Source of the DNA: Diospyros lotus
Lineage: Eukaryota; Streptophyta; Magnoliopsida; Ericales; Ebenaceae
Reading direction: 5' to 3'
Length of the DNA stretch: 64,000 nucleotides
Assembly: GCF_014633365.1 (NCBI RefSeq)
Contig: NC_068351.1
Location: 18,961,366 to 19,025,365, forward strand
The translations under genes were made by a program, and so were the position numbers. The notes under the pieces are model-generated. The model was not told the DNA's origin and made no database searches. It saw only the letters and a list, made by a program, of their open reading frames with translations. Below are positions 11,335 to 22,236 of the stretch, one piece after another (positions within the stretch are counted from its first letter, which is position 1; the number at the start of each line of letters is the position of its first letter).

Positions 11335-11436
11335 TGTAACAACCTAGTGATGGGTAAGGATACCGGGTAAGAATACGTTATTGACGCTTATGTAATTAGT
11401 GGTTGGAATACCTATTTTGATATTATTATGTGATGT

Positions 11437-12349
11437 TGTTATGGAAAATCTCTACGAAACAGTAGAGTTAGTGCAAAAACAACTAACCAGATTTAATCGA
11501 AAGTAAAGAACAATACACAAAGTACCGATAATAGCAGCAAGAAGATGAACATGAAGTAAAAATTCCATGTTTAAATAAAGTTCAAGGCTCAAATCTGTGA
11601 GTTCATTCACCACTTTGGTAACGCCAACGAATAGGAACCACAAGCCACAACGAAACCCTCAAATCGAAAGCCCAAAAAGCCCCAACACCTCTCGATCGAA
11701 CTCAACCAAAGCCTTCTCTCACCCAAACGATCAAAGCCACACACAATAGGTTACCATAGAAGGTAGATCGATTACAAAGACATAGGGTAGATCGGTCACA
11801 AAGATAGAAGGTAGAAAGCACAAAGCAAAGAGAAAAGCTTACCGAGAATGGATGATTGAAACCCCCTAAATAGGGGATGCGCATCAACAGCAAATCGGCC
11901 AAGATCAACAAGGAATCATGCGACCTCTCAACATGGAAAGAGGCATCGGACCGAGATGGAAATGAAGCCATGGGGATCAGCCACAAAGGAAACCACGAAG
12001 GAAGCAATCGTCCAAGCAAGGAAACGAGAGAGAGGCTAGGGTTCGGCCGAGAGAAAGAAACAACAAGAAATGGGCAGCACAAAAGGGCCTTTTATATGTG
12101 GGCTTAGGGCTTAGGAGATAATGAGCTTTTGGGCTCAGAACAGTGGGCTTCCCCCCACTTGAGTAAATGGGCTAAGGCCCATTTCTCCTCTAAAGTGGGA
12201 ATAAGGCTTGTGGCCCGACTTCTAAAATGGGCTGCCTAAACGTGGTGACGGACTTGGGTTCTTCAATCTCTGGCCGAATCCTATGAAGATTGAACCCACC
12301 CAAAAAAACGTCATAGTCTTGGGCCTCATTAGGAAACACAAAACCAACA
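11437..12349 (-). repeat. 3' LTR of the copia-like element
   Basis: 913 bp, TGTTATGG...AACCAACA on the plus strand. The minus strand has a TATA box, TATAAAAGG, at 12,097-12,089. Frames inside (for example 11,702-12,082 minus) recur in the other LTR and are not genes. Confidence 0.85.
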
Positions 12350-12361
12350 ATCTCCACCTTG
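12350..12361 (-). other. Polypurine tract of the copia-like element
   Basis: On the minus strand CAAGGTGGAGAT immediately precedes the start of the 3' LTR (TGTTGGTTTT). This is the expected place and composition for plus-strand priming in copia elements. Confidence 0.6.
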
Positions 12362-12374
12362 ATTCCTAATGAGG

Positions 12375-12715
12375 CCAGCACACATAAGCAACATGCAACA
12401 AATGCATATACTGGCAACAAAAACACAATTTAAGCAACACATGCATGAATTAGCAACAAATGCCTAATCATGCAACAAAAGCCTAATCATCCACACAGGA
12501 ATAAACAAGCAACAAAAGCATAAACATGTAACCAATGTGTAAACTTGCAACAAATGCATATTATCCATATAGGAAATGCAACAAATGCATATCATCCACT
12601 TAGGAAATGCAACAAATGCATAAATATGCAACCAATGCATAAACTTGCAACAAATGCATAAACATGCAACAAATGTATATTATTCACATAGGAAATGCAA
12701 CAAATGCATAAATAT
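12375..12715. repeat. Minisatellite GCAACAAATGCATA(AAC)AT
   Basis: About 17 imperfect copies of a 14-20-bp unit centred on GCAACAAATGCATA, with variants GCAACCAATGCATA and GCCTAATCAT. The core ATGCAT is palindromic. It lies in the internal region of the copia-like element and encodes nothing. Confidence 0.75.
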
Positions 12716-12728
12716 GAGCTAGCTCTCT

Positions 12729-13152
12729 CTCCATTCCACTTAGGTTTGGATCTCACTAATCCTCCTACTTAGTGTAAGGGTCTCTCTAATCCTCCCACTT
12801 AGGGTAAGATCTCACTAATCCTCCCACTTAGGCTAGGATTTCTCACTTATCCTACCACTTAGGCTAGGATCTCACTTATCCTACCACTTAAGCTAGGATC
12901 TCACTCATCCTACCACTTAGGTTAGGATTTCTCTAATCCTCCCACTTAGGTTAGGATTTCACTCGTCCTACCACTTAGGTTAGGATCTACCACATCCTCC
13001 CACTTAGGTTAAGATATACCTCATCCTACCACTTAGGCTAAGATCCCTCTCCCACTTAGGGTTAGGCCTTCTCTCGTTCTCCCACTTAGGGTTAGGATCT
13101 CTTTCTCTAATCCCACTTAGGGTTAGGCCCTCTCATCATCTTCCCATTTAGG
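12729..13152. repeat. ~28-bp minisatellite CCTCCCACTTAGGTTAGGAT
   Basis: Fifteen imperfect head-to-tail units of 26-31 bp, each with the core CCACTTAGG(G/C/T)TAGGA followed by TCTCACTAATCC-like spacing. It lies next to the first minisatellite. Units differ by 2-6 bases, so the array is not recent. It is not a CRISPR array: it has no unique spacers and the context is a plant genome. Confidence 0.85.
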
Positions 13153-14335
13153 GTGATTGAGTGACTCCACCTCACTCAAGGAAGTATCCCTTTCATTTTT
13201 GTTTCAAAAGATAGACAAAATGCCCCTCCCCTTTGAAAATCCCTATTTCATAATGTGTGGCCATGTTCACAAAGAAAATGCTTAACACAAATAAGTAGTG
13301 CAACCTACAAAACACTAAGTTCTTCACACTGTATCCTATACAATGGATATGTACAAAACAAATTCAATCAAGGGGCAAAATTTTTAACAGAGATAAAAAT
13401 TTTAAAGCACTAAGCAATCAAGGGGCGGATTTACTAGGCACAATTTTAAAGCATTAAGCAATTAAAACAGCTACAAGTAAATCATATAAAAAAAATTTCA
13501 AAACAAACACTAGATACCCACTAAGAGTATAAGAAATTAGATATGCAAACTAAGGGGACTTTAAAGAAAACACAAAGTTTTAATTTAAAGAAAACGCAGG
13601 CAACAGATTCACAAAGAATCAAAAGGCCAATTAGCAACAGATTTTTCAAGCACTTAACAATTTTAATAATCACACAGATTAACACAGGTTTACTCAGCAA
13701 TATCTAAAAGGCACTAAGTAGTTTAGATAACAATAAATCATAAACAACCACTGGAACCCACAAAGGATCAGACCAGGCAGAATTCACACACGGCACTAAG
13801 CAACTGATTTTCTAAGCAAGACTTAACCACACCAAAACAAGTTATGCTAGCACAAGAAAATCACAGATAATCCTAATTCTAGCAACAAGCAATGGTTACC
13901 ACCACAGGATAACCCCAAACCTAATGGCCATCCCCACACGATGACTTGCTAGATGCTGGAAATGAGAATTACAGAATTTAAACCATAGAGGTTACCAGTA
14001 CAGATTTTAGAGCTGAGATCTGTGAGTGATGCAGGATCAGATCTGGAATAGAAGACGAGCATCCCGGCCTCCACGCGTCACCTCACGTACCGCCGCCTGC
14101 AAGGCCACGCGCCGCTAGCCAGCAGGCGAGTGAGCAGCCACGTGCTGCTCGGGAAGATAACCCACGACTTGCTAGATACAGATCTGGGGTCCTTTCGACC
14201 CAACTCACAACCTACAAAAAATAATCGAACCGAGATCAGATCTGATATGGAACTCACTCACCGTGAAATCGGATCTAAAAACGATGGGGTTTTTTAGATC
14301 TGATTCGAACAAGCACTACCCAAGAGCCACACAAG
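13153..14335 (-). other. Non-coding internal region of the copia-like element
   Basis: A-rich on the plus strand, with no frame of note and no recognisable gag or pol motif. A GC-rich patch at 14,060-14,130 is noticeable but unassigned. Confidence 0.55.
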
Positions 14336-14347
14336 GCTCTAATACAA
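14336..14347 (-). other. Primer-binding site of the copia-like element
   Basis: Minus-strand TTGTATTAGAGC, two bases inside the 5' LTR. It matches 10 of 12 bases of the initiator methionine tRNA complement used by many plant retrotransposons. It fixes the element's orientation. Confidence 0.7.
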
Positions 14348-14349
14348 AT

Positions 14350-15243
14350 TGTTGCAGAAAATCTCTACAAAACAGTAAGGTTAGTGCAAAAACAACGAAC
14401 TAGATTTAATCAAAAGTAAAGAACAATACACAAAGTACTGATAACAGCAACAAGAAGATGAACACGAAGTAAAAACTCCATGTTTAAATAAAGTTCAAGG
14501 CTCATATCTGTGAGTCCGTTCACCACTTTGGTAATGCCAACGAATAGGAACCACAAGCCACAACGAAACCCCCAAACCAAAAGCCTAGAAAGCCCCAACA
14601 CCTCTCGGTCGAACTCAACCGAAACCTTTTCTCACCCAAACGATCAAAGCCACACACAGTAGGTTACCATAGAAGGTAGATCGGTCATAAAGACAGAGGG
14701 TAGAAAGCACAAAGTAAAGAGAAAAGCTTACTGAGAATGGATGATCAAAACCCCCTAAATAGGGGATGCTCATCGACAACAAATCAGCCAAGATCAACAA
14801 TGAATAATGCGGCCTCTCAACATGGAAAGAGGCATCGGATCGAGATGGAAATGAAGCCATGGGGATCAGCCACAAAGGAAACCACGAAGGATACAATCGT
14901 CCAAGCAAGGAAACGAGAGAGAGAGAGAGAGAGAGGCTAGGGTTCGGCCGAGAGAAAGAAACAACAAGAAATGGGACGCACAAAAGGGCCTTTTATATGT
15001 GGGCTTAGGAGATAATGGGCTTTTGGACTCAGAATAGTAGGTTTCCCCCCACTTGAGCAAATGGGCTAAGGCCCATTTCTCCTCTAAAGTGGGAATAGGG
15101 CTTGTGGCCCAGCTTCTAAAATGGGCTGCCTAAAAGTGGTGACGAATTTGGATTCTTCAATCCTGGATCGAAACCTATGAAGATAGAACCCACCCGAAAC
15201 AACATCACAACCTTGGGCCTTATTAAAAAATACAAAACCAACA
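14350..15243 (-). repeat. 5' LTR of the copia-like element
   Basis: 894 bp, homologous to 11,437-12,349, with the minus-strand TATA box TATAAAAGG at 14,997-14,989. A short GA microsatellite (14,917-14,935) has expanded in this copy only. Confidence 0.85.
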
Positions 15244-15319
15244 GATGTGAATGAATATGCTCTCGATATTAAGAATTGACAAAAATTAAATTATTATTAT
15301 GAGTTAAAAATGGAAGAGC

Positions 15320-16460
15320 ATATAATTATAATATTTAGCGTACCTGTATTATATCGAAAAGAGAAAAATATTGATAAGGCCGAGTAAGTGAAGGCAAATG
15401 GGAAATTGAGAGGTGCTGTCGTGCACTGTAGCGCATAGATGTACCCTTGTACTCACATGAGGACACAAGATATGATATAAAATATTATATTATATTACAT
15501 TCCTATACGGGATGATAAAATATAATATGGACATGCAAAAGAAGGTGAAGGCAATCGGAGAGGTGCAGCCGTGCATAGGTATATATATATAATATGTGTA
15601 TTGTGTTGATATATATATATTATTAATTACGCACATTCTATTATGTTAATATATATATATATATATATATATGGGAAATGGAAAGATTAGAGAAGTGGGC
15701 AGAAATTTCCAGCTAATGGGACGCACAAGAAGGTCTCTTTCTGCAATCTTTTACTCTCTTCTAAGATGTGCTGCCCACTAAAATATAATATATATGTTAT
15801 ACAAAAGAATGCAATAGAGTATATAATAGAATATGATATGTAAAGGAAATATAGAAAGAAGCTATAAGAGAAGCTGATATATTATATATATTATATATGA
15901 TATGATTATAATATTTAGTGTACCCGTATTATATCGAAAAGAGAAAAACATTGATAAGGCCGAGTAAGTGAAGGCAAATGGGAAATTGAGAGGTGCTGTC
16001 GTGCACTGTAGCGCATAAATGTACCCTTGTACTCACATGAGGGCACAAGATATGATATGAAATATTATATTATATTACATTTCTATACAAGATGATAAAA
16101 TATATTGTGGACATGCAAAAGGAGGTGAAAGCAATCGGAGAGGGTGCAGCCGTGCATTTTATATATATATATATATATAATGTTATATTAATTTCACACA
16201 TTTTCACACATTCTATTATGTTAATATATATATATATATGGGAAATGGAAAGATTAGAGAAGTGGGCAGAAATTTCCAGCAAATGGGACGCACAAGAAGG
16301 TCTCTTTCTGCAATCTTTTACTCCCTTCTAAGATGTGCTGCCCACTAAAATATAATATATATGTTATACAAAGGAATGCAATAGAGTATATAATAGAATA
16401 TGATATGCAAAGGAAATATAGAAAGAAGCTAGAAGAGAAGCTGATATATTATTATATATA
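15320..16460. repeat. 580-bp tandem duplication inside LTR A
   Basis: Unit 1 (about 15,320-15,899) and unit 2 (about 15,900-16,460) are about 95% identical outside their TA-rich tracts. For example ATTGATAAGGCCGAGTAAGT recurs at 15,371 and 15,951. A third, much older copy is visible around 16,690-16,950 (AACTTTCCAGCATTGGACGCA against AATTTCCAGCTAATGGGACGCA). The (TA)n tracts differ in length between copies. Confidence 0.8.
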
Positions 16461-18834
16461 ATATTATGTAGGGAAGCTTCAATTGAAAGTCAAATAAGTG
16501 GAGGATGATTGTGGCCGAATGCATAGGATATGTCTGAATAAAATATTGGATGTTAAGGTATTAATATAAATATGGAAATATGGCTGAATGTTGGGTGTGT
16601 ATATGTATAAGATTGAATTTATGACATTAGTATATATACATTATGCAATAAGTGAATGAGATATTGCTTTAATATATATATATATATATATAGGGAATTG
16701 AGAGGTTACCGTATGTACACTCATAAATAAATATATATAAAACATACGCCATATTAACCTATACATAATGTAAGCAAATATTATATTAAGAACACATGTA
16801 TTATTATTATATAATATTGTGCTAGCATAGAAATCCTATATTATAATAACAGTAAGGGGGAGGTGAAGGTAGCTGCTGGAACTTTCCAGCATTGGACGCA
16901 TAAGGGAAGGAAATTCCTTCGCCAATTTTGTACCATCTTCCGGTCCATGTGTTGCCTTCTGAGTATATGAATATATTATTATGTACATAAAAATCAGATA
17001 AGTTGCTGGAAGAGAAGAGAAGCTAGAGAAGGGTGTGTGAGGCGGTGGAGAATTCGGGAAAAAGGGCAGGCAGCAGCTGCGTGAGCCTAGCATCCGTTTT
17101 CTTCTTTTTCTTCCGTTCGGCCCAGCTGAGAATTTCCGCAAAGCTTGTTCTTTTACTTCCTTAGCTTCAATTAAACAAGAAGAGAAGACAACTTAAGGCA
17201 AGTTCTTCTATTTTTTCCTTCCTAAATTGGAGGTTCCTATTCTTTCTTCTTAAATTTGCAGGTTCCTTGTAGGCCAGAACTCTTTAACCATTTATTGCTC
17301 TTATTTCTTCAGTGCCTTGATTTCTTGACTTTGGTTTTTGTAAACCCTTGATTGTGGAAGAATTGGCTCTTGCATGTAGCTTATGTGGTTATTCTTGTAA
17401 TTCTTTCATGGTTCTTATTTATATCTATTGAAATCTCAAGGCCTTGTATCACCCTATCTTTTTTTGGAAATAATGCTTTGTTTGGTAAGGATAGGACATA
17501 CAAGGTTTTGGTGATACTTGCATGGTTTGATTTTCCTACTTCTTAACTATCTCTGGGATTTTGAGTTGTAAGCTCCCTTAAGGGTAAGCTTGTAGTGTTT
17601 CTTCCAAAAGCTTTAATAGGGTTTGGCTCTTCTTATGTTTCTTCATGGTATAATGCCTAACCATGTTAGGATAGGCTCTTAGAGGGTATAGAAGTGTTGT
17701 GTATGCATTTTGACTGTTTTGTGTGTGGATTTAAGGGTGTGACTTATGGGGGTTGTCGACCATTTGGGTGTTTTGTAGGAGGAAGCCGTCGATCGGCTCG
17801 AGAAGTTATCGATCGATTCCCTCACAGACACAAGTTGTCGACCGATAGATGGCAACTGTCGATTGGTTCTACCAATATGTGAGTTACAGGGGCTGTCGAC
17901 CATTTGGGTGTTTTGCAGGTGGAAGCTGTTGACCAGCTCGAGAAGTTTATCGATTGATTCCCTCACAGACACAAGTTGTCGACCAATGGATGGTAGCTAT
18001 TGATTGGTTCTACCAATATTTGTTGTCAGGATTGCATTGTGGCACTAGGCTTCTGGTTTGCACTATGGGTGAATCATATGATATGTGTGCTTGAGCACGG
18101 ACATCGTAAGTTCACTAGGAGCACTAGCATTGCATTGAATATGTATGTCTGTGGGCGAAACACGGTTTGATGCCTTATTTTATGGGGGCCTTGTATCATG
18201 TTTATGCTTACACTGTCATGCATTTTCTATGTGTTGCATTGTATGGTCACAAATGCGCGCGACAGATTTATCCATAGGGTACTCCTGAGCTTTGGCTCGA
18301 GAAGATGTTATGCGAGCATTGGCTTGAGAGCTTGTTATATGAGCTTTGGCTTGAGAAGTTATTGTGGGAGTTCCAATTCATGGATATGTGCCATCTAGTA
18401 CATGGCTAAGGTTTGTATACAGAGCCCTGGGTGCTAGTGCCTGTCTTATGTGGGCCCCTCGGCTCATTATGTGTGCATTAATGCATGGGTATGTTTGTGA
18501 CCAATGGGTCGAATTGTGATTCATGGTAAAGTTTGTATATGGTGTGTGAGTAAGTCTACCTCTAACCTTGTACCCTCTTGTTTCTTTATTCTTGCTACAT
18601 CTTATGGGTACTTAGTGTAGTGGAATTTGATGCTATTGATGGTTGCGTTACTTACATTGATCGTTCTATCCTATGATGACTCCTGTTAACTTGTCGTTCC
18701 ATATTGAGAGGCTTATTGCATTGATTTCTGTTGTTGATTCTTGTTGCTTCATATCCATGCCTTTGTTTATTATGCTTGTTGGGCCCTGTGGCTCATTCAT
18801 ATTTTGCATCATTCCAGGCATCAGGGGAGCTTTG
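16461..18834 (+). other. LTR A body, no gene
   Basis: TA-rich to 16,850, then a pyrimidine-rich leader-like stretch (17,150-17,350) and LTR-type text. Short frames here are not recognised. The 140-bp tandem pair at 17,740-18,020 is listed separately. LTR B interrupts at 18,835. Confidence 0.5.
17740..18020. repeat. 140-bp tandem pair rich in TCGAC/TCGAT
   Basis: Two units (17,740-17,879 and 17,880-18,020) share TGTCGACCATTTGGGTGTTT, then GTCGATCGGCTCGAGAAG-like text, then AAGTTGTCGACC. The first unit retains more intact TCGAC/TCGAT sites than the second, where several have mutated. Similar TCGAC-rich blocks occur in LTR C (7,124-8,140) and at 41,920-42,200. Confidence 0.8.
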
Positions 18835-20487
18835 TGTAACACCCCGTGTTACTGGTATTAGGAGAATGAGAAAGGAAGTGAGAAACTTCCAAAAATTCCC
18901 TTGAGAAGGTGATGGATTTTTTAGAATAATGGTGTCCTATGAGAGGGGTATTTTGGTAATTTGGATAATGAAGTCCAATAAAGGGTAATTTGGTAAATTA
19001 AAAATAATTCCTAGGTGGAATTAAGTATGAAAGTGAATTAATTTCCCATTTTTGTATTTATGTGGAGATAAATGAGATTAATAATTCACAAAGGGCATTT
19101 TTAGTAATTTGGAGTGGAATTCCATAAAGGAATTAAATTATGAAAAATGAAAAAAAATAGAGAATATTCAATTATGAGAGAAAATAATTGATTTTTCCTA
19201 AATTGGTAAATTATGTTTATAATTAATGGATGGTTGAGATGGAAGCTTGGAGGCTAAGGCTTGTGTCTTAGAGTGACAAATGGCATGTTCTTCTCCAGAG
19301 AAAGATGGAATAAATTAATTCCAAAAGAAAAAAGAAAATGGTCAAATTAAATAAATAAATAAGAAATCTATTTATGGGATGGAAGACAAGCTAATTTATT
19401 GGTGGAGGTTTTGTCTTGAAAATCCAAAGGTGTGGATTAAAAGTTCAAGAAGCACTTGGATTGTGCTTTTTTGAATGGTTGAGATTTTCTCTTGAAAAGT
19501 AAATGAAATCTAATGGATGAGATTAAAGAAGGAAAAAGCACATGGATTGTGCTTTCTTGTGTGGTTGAGATTTTCTCTCTAAAAGCAAAGGAAAATCAAA
19601 GGTTAAGATGAAGTCTTGAATTTGAGATATCAAGACAAGAGAAATATAAAAAGAGAAGGAGAGCATTTTTCTCAAATTTTTTCCATTTGAAGAGCCTTGA
19701 AGAAGAAAGGAAAGAGAGGAAGAAAAATGAAAGAAAGAAAGGTAAGAAAGTGTGCCTAGTAGCCATTTTAAGGCTAGTTTTTCATTCTTTTAATCTTTTT
19801 GTTGAATATAGGATCTTGATTATTCAATGATCACTTAGGGAGAAGAGGTGCAAGGAGCTAAAATGATTCTTGAAGACTTCAACATGGTGTTAATGTAAGG
19901 GATAACCCCATGGGATGGTGGCTAGCAAAGTTGTAAGTATGGTTCATGAACTAATATGTGTGCATTGGCATGTTGTTGTGTTCAAGGACCTATGGCACCC
20001 ATGAGGTTGTGTGGGGTAGGATAGATTAAAGCCTCAAACCAAGATGGTTGTGAGGATGTGGGAGCCCTAACCGTGTTTCATTGCATGCATTGGTATCACA
20101 TTTTATATTCATATTCATGCTTATTGTCATTGCACCCTTATTGAGCTTAATAGCTCATGAGGTTTTACCCTCACATATAGGTTGTCAAGGCATGGGGAAA
20201 GTCAAGGCAAAGATGGGATAGTATGTGAATGCATGAGAATGAAGATCCAAGATCATCATATGGCTTATGGAAGCCTATTTGTTATTTTTTATTCATGTTG
20301 TAATAAGCACCATGAGTGGGTGTAAGAAGTATTATTTTTGTTGTGTAAGCTTTTGTGGAAAAAAGATGGGTATTTTTGGATGTATGTTTGATGTTTATTT
20401 TGGATGTTGGAAAATGGAGGAAAAGTTGAAGATTTTTTTTTAGTGCTTATTTTTTATATGTAATTTCTAGAAATTTTGGGTTAGGAA

Positions 20488-22221
20488 TGTAACACCCGAG
20501 ATTTTTATATTAAAATATGATGTAATATTCAAGATTTTTAGATTCAAATACTTGAGGAAATAGCACATTTCAAGGGATTGTGGATTTCAAATAAAACTCC
20601 AATATAGCTTTGGATAATTTTGGAGCACAAACCTTATTTAAATCAAAGTCTTAAGTCTTCCCTAAGTCTTTCATAAGTCTTCTCCAAGTCTTTGTTAAGT
20701 AAGTCTTCTCCAAGTCTTTGTTAAATAAGTCTTCTCCAAGTCTTTTACTTAGCCTCCAAGTTTGGGTCATGTGGCAATCATTTATTGGCCACACATGAAA
20801 GATAATAATGAGGCCTCATGATGATCGGATATGTGGTCAAACATGATTAGCTGAAAACATTTATAAATAGGATCTTTGGGTTGAGTTTTGGGCATTCCAA
20901 ATCATTCGAAGCCAAGTTTATGCCATATTGAGAAATGTGAAGGTAAAGAGTGTGTTCCTGAGAGAGGGGGAGAGATATTGCAAGAAAAACGAGGAAAATC
21001 AGTAAAGGAAGGAAAAAGATATGAGCCTCGCTGGAGAAATTGTGCGTCGCAAGAATCTAGGCCTGAATCGCAAGAAAATAGTGAGGTAAGTCCTTTTTTT
21101 TATATTCCTGGAGATGGACGAAAGGGGAGCATGTAGGAAAAAACGGCAATCAAATCGGAGTTAAAACAAGAGAGATATGGCCGAAAAAACCAAAAGGATG
21201 CAAAGTTGTCTCAAAAATTAAGGGCAGCGCGTGCAATTCAAGCACCAGGAGGGGCTACGTGCGAAGGCACGTAAGTCACCTTCCGTCATCTCATGATAGC
21301 GCGTGATAGACGCTTTTCCCATGAAATTTCATATATGAACCCCTTATTTAATGTACTACAATCCTATGTAAGATTATTTGAGGTTTAGTTCACGAAAATA
21401 CGGATTTTCTGCAGAAAATCAAACCCAGTAAGGTGTGAAGCCTTAAACATTCAGCTATCATCCAACCAAGTTGAGATAAGTACACTATGAACTATCTACG
21501 ATGTTTAAGCACGCTCATGAGTCTATTTATGTGGTCCCTCATGTTATGTTTCAAGCAAGTTTCACGTTCTCAAGCAAATTACGAGACCGGGGTTTAGTAA
21601 CACGACGCACGGAGGTTCTTACCCTTGCAAGTTGGTAGAACTTATCGTGTCCCCTTATGTTATACGTTCATGTTACAAGTTTATGTCATGTCATGTTTAA
21701 ATACGTTTGATGGTTTTCTTGTACTTACTGAGATTTGCGTAATCTCATCCCTTATGTTCCCCCCCCCCCAAAGTGATCATGAATGAGGAGATGGGGACGT
21801 GGACGTGGAGTGTGGTGGCTCTTTGAAAAGAATTTTCAATAATTGAAATCTTGTTTCTCTCTTTTTGTTTTAGAAAGATTTTCAGTATTAAACTCTTACG
21901 ATATATGTACACTATTGCTACATTGTATGTCCTTAAAGCTTATATAAGTTTATGAAAAGTCTAAGTCTTATTTTAAGTCCGAATTTCTCGATATGGATGT
22001 TGTTATTATAGAGCATATTTGCTAAGTCTTTCTTTCTTCTATTGAAGCCATGTTTTCAGTATCAAACTTTATATTCACATGAAGCATGCTTTGAATTTTA
22101 TTATGTTTGAAACTTTACTTAAGTTTATAAAAGTCTTGTTTCTCTAGTTTTTCTGTGCTAAATGTTGAAGTTCATAAGAATATTATTATTATAAGCATGT
22201 TTTCAAGTTACGGGTGTCACA
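20488..22221 (+). repeat. 5' LTR of the Tekay-like element
   Basis: 1,734 bp, TGTAACACCCGAG...GGGTGTCACA. It contains 28-bp tandem repeats of AAGTCTTCTCCAAGTCTTTG (20,650-20,760), a TATA box TATAAATAG at 20,862-20,870, and a splice-donor-like GAGGTAAGTCC at 21,082-21,092. Confidence 0.9.
20862..20870 (+). promoter_or_regulatory. TATA box of the 5' LTR
   Basis: TATAAATAG, conserved in the 3' LTR at 28,220-28,228 and in the related solo LTR at 6,117. It is the likely core promoter of the retrotransposon; activity cannot be judged from sequence. Confidence 0.6.
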
Positions 22222-22224
22222 TAG

Positions 22225-22236
22225 TGGTATCAGAGC
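22225..22236 (+). other. Primer-binding site, initiator Met tRNA type
   Basis: TGGTATCAGAGC, three bases after the 5' LTR. It is the exact 12-base complement of the plant initiator methionine tRNA 3' end commonly used by Tekay and other gypsy elements. Confidence 0.9.

Larger units (their letters stand above)
11437..15243 (-). mobile_element. Non-autonomous copia-like LTR retrotransposon
   Basis: Two direct LTRs (11,437-12,349 and 14,350-15,243, about 90% identical by eye) flank 2.0 kb of non-coding DNA. The target duplication GATGT is perfect (11,432-11,436 and 15,244-15,248). Orientation is minus: a degenerate initiator-Met primer-binding site, TTGTATTAGAGC (10 of 12 to TGGTATCAGAGC), lies on the minus strand at 14,347-14,336, two bases inside the right LTR. 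A polypurine tract, AAGGTGGAGAT, abuts the left LTR. No gag or pol is present, so it depended on another element. The internal region is filled by two minisatellites. A solo LTR of the same family lies at 34,412-35,264. Confidence 0.85.

Noticed and set aside
11702..12082. 126-codon minus-strand frame repeated at 14,615-14,983
   Set aside because: Both copies lie at the same place in the two LTRs of one element; the frame differs by length changes and stops and is LTR sequence.
12729..13152. Regular repeats that could suggest a CRISPR array
   Set aside because: Units are contiguous and diverged, with no unique spacers and no cas genes, inside a plant retrotransposon.
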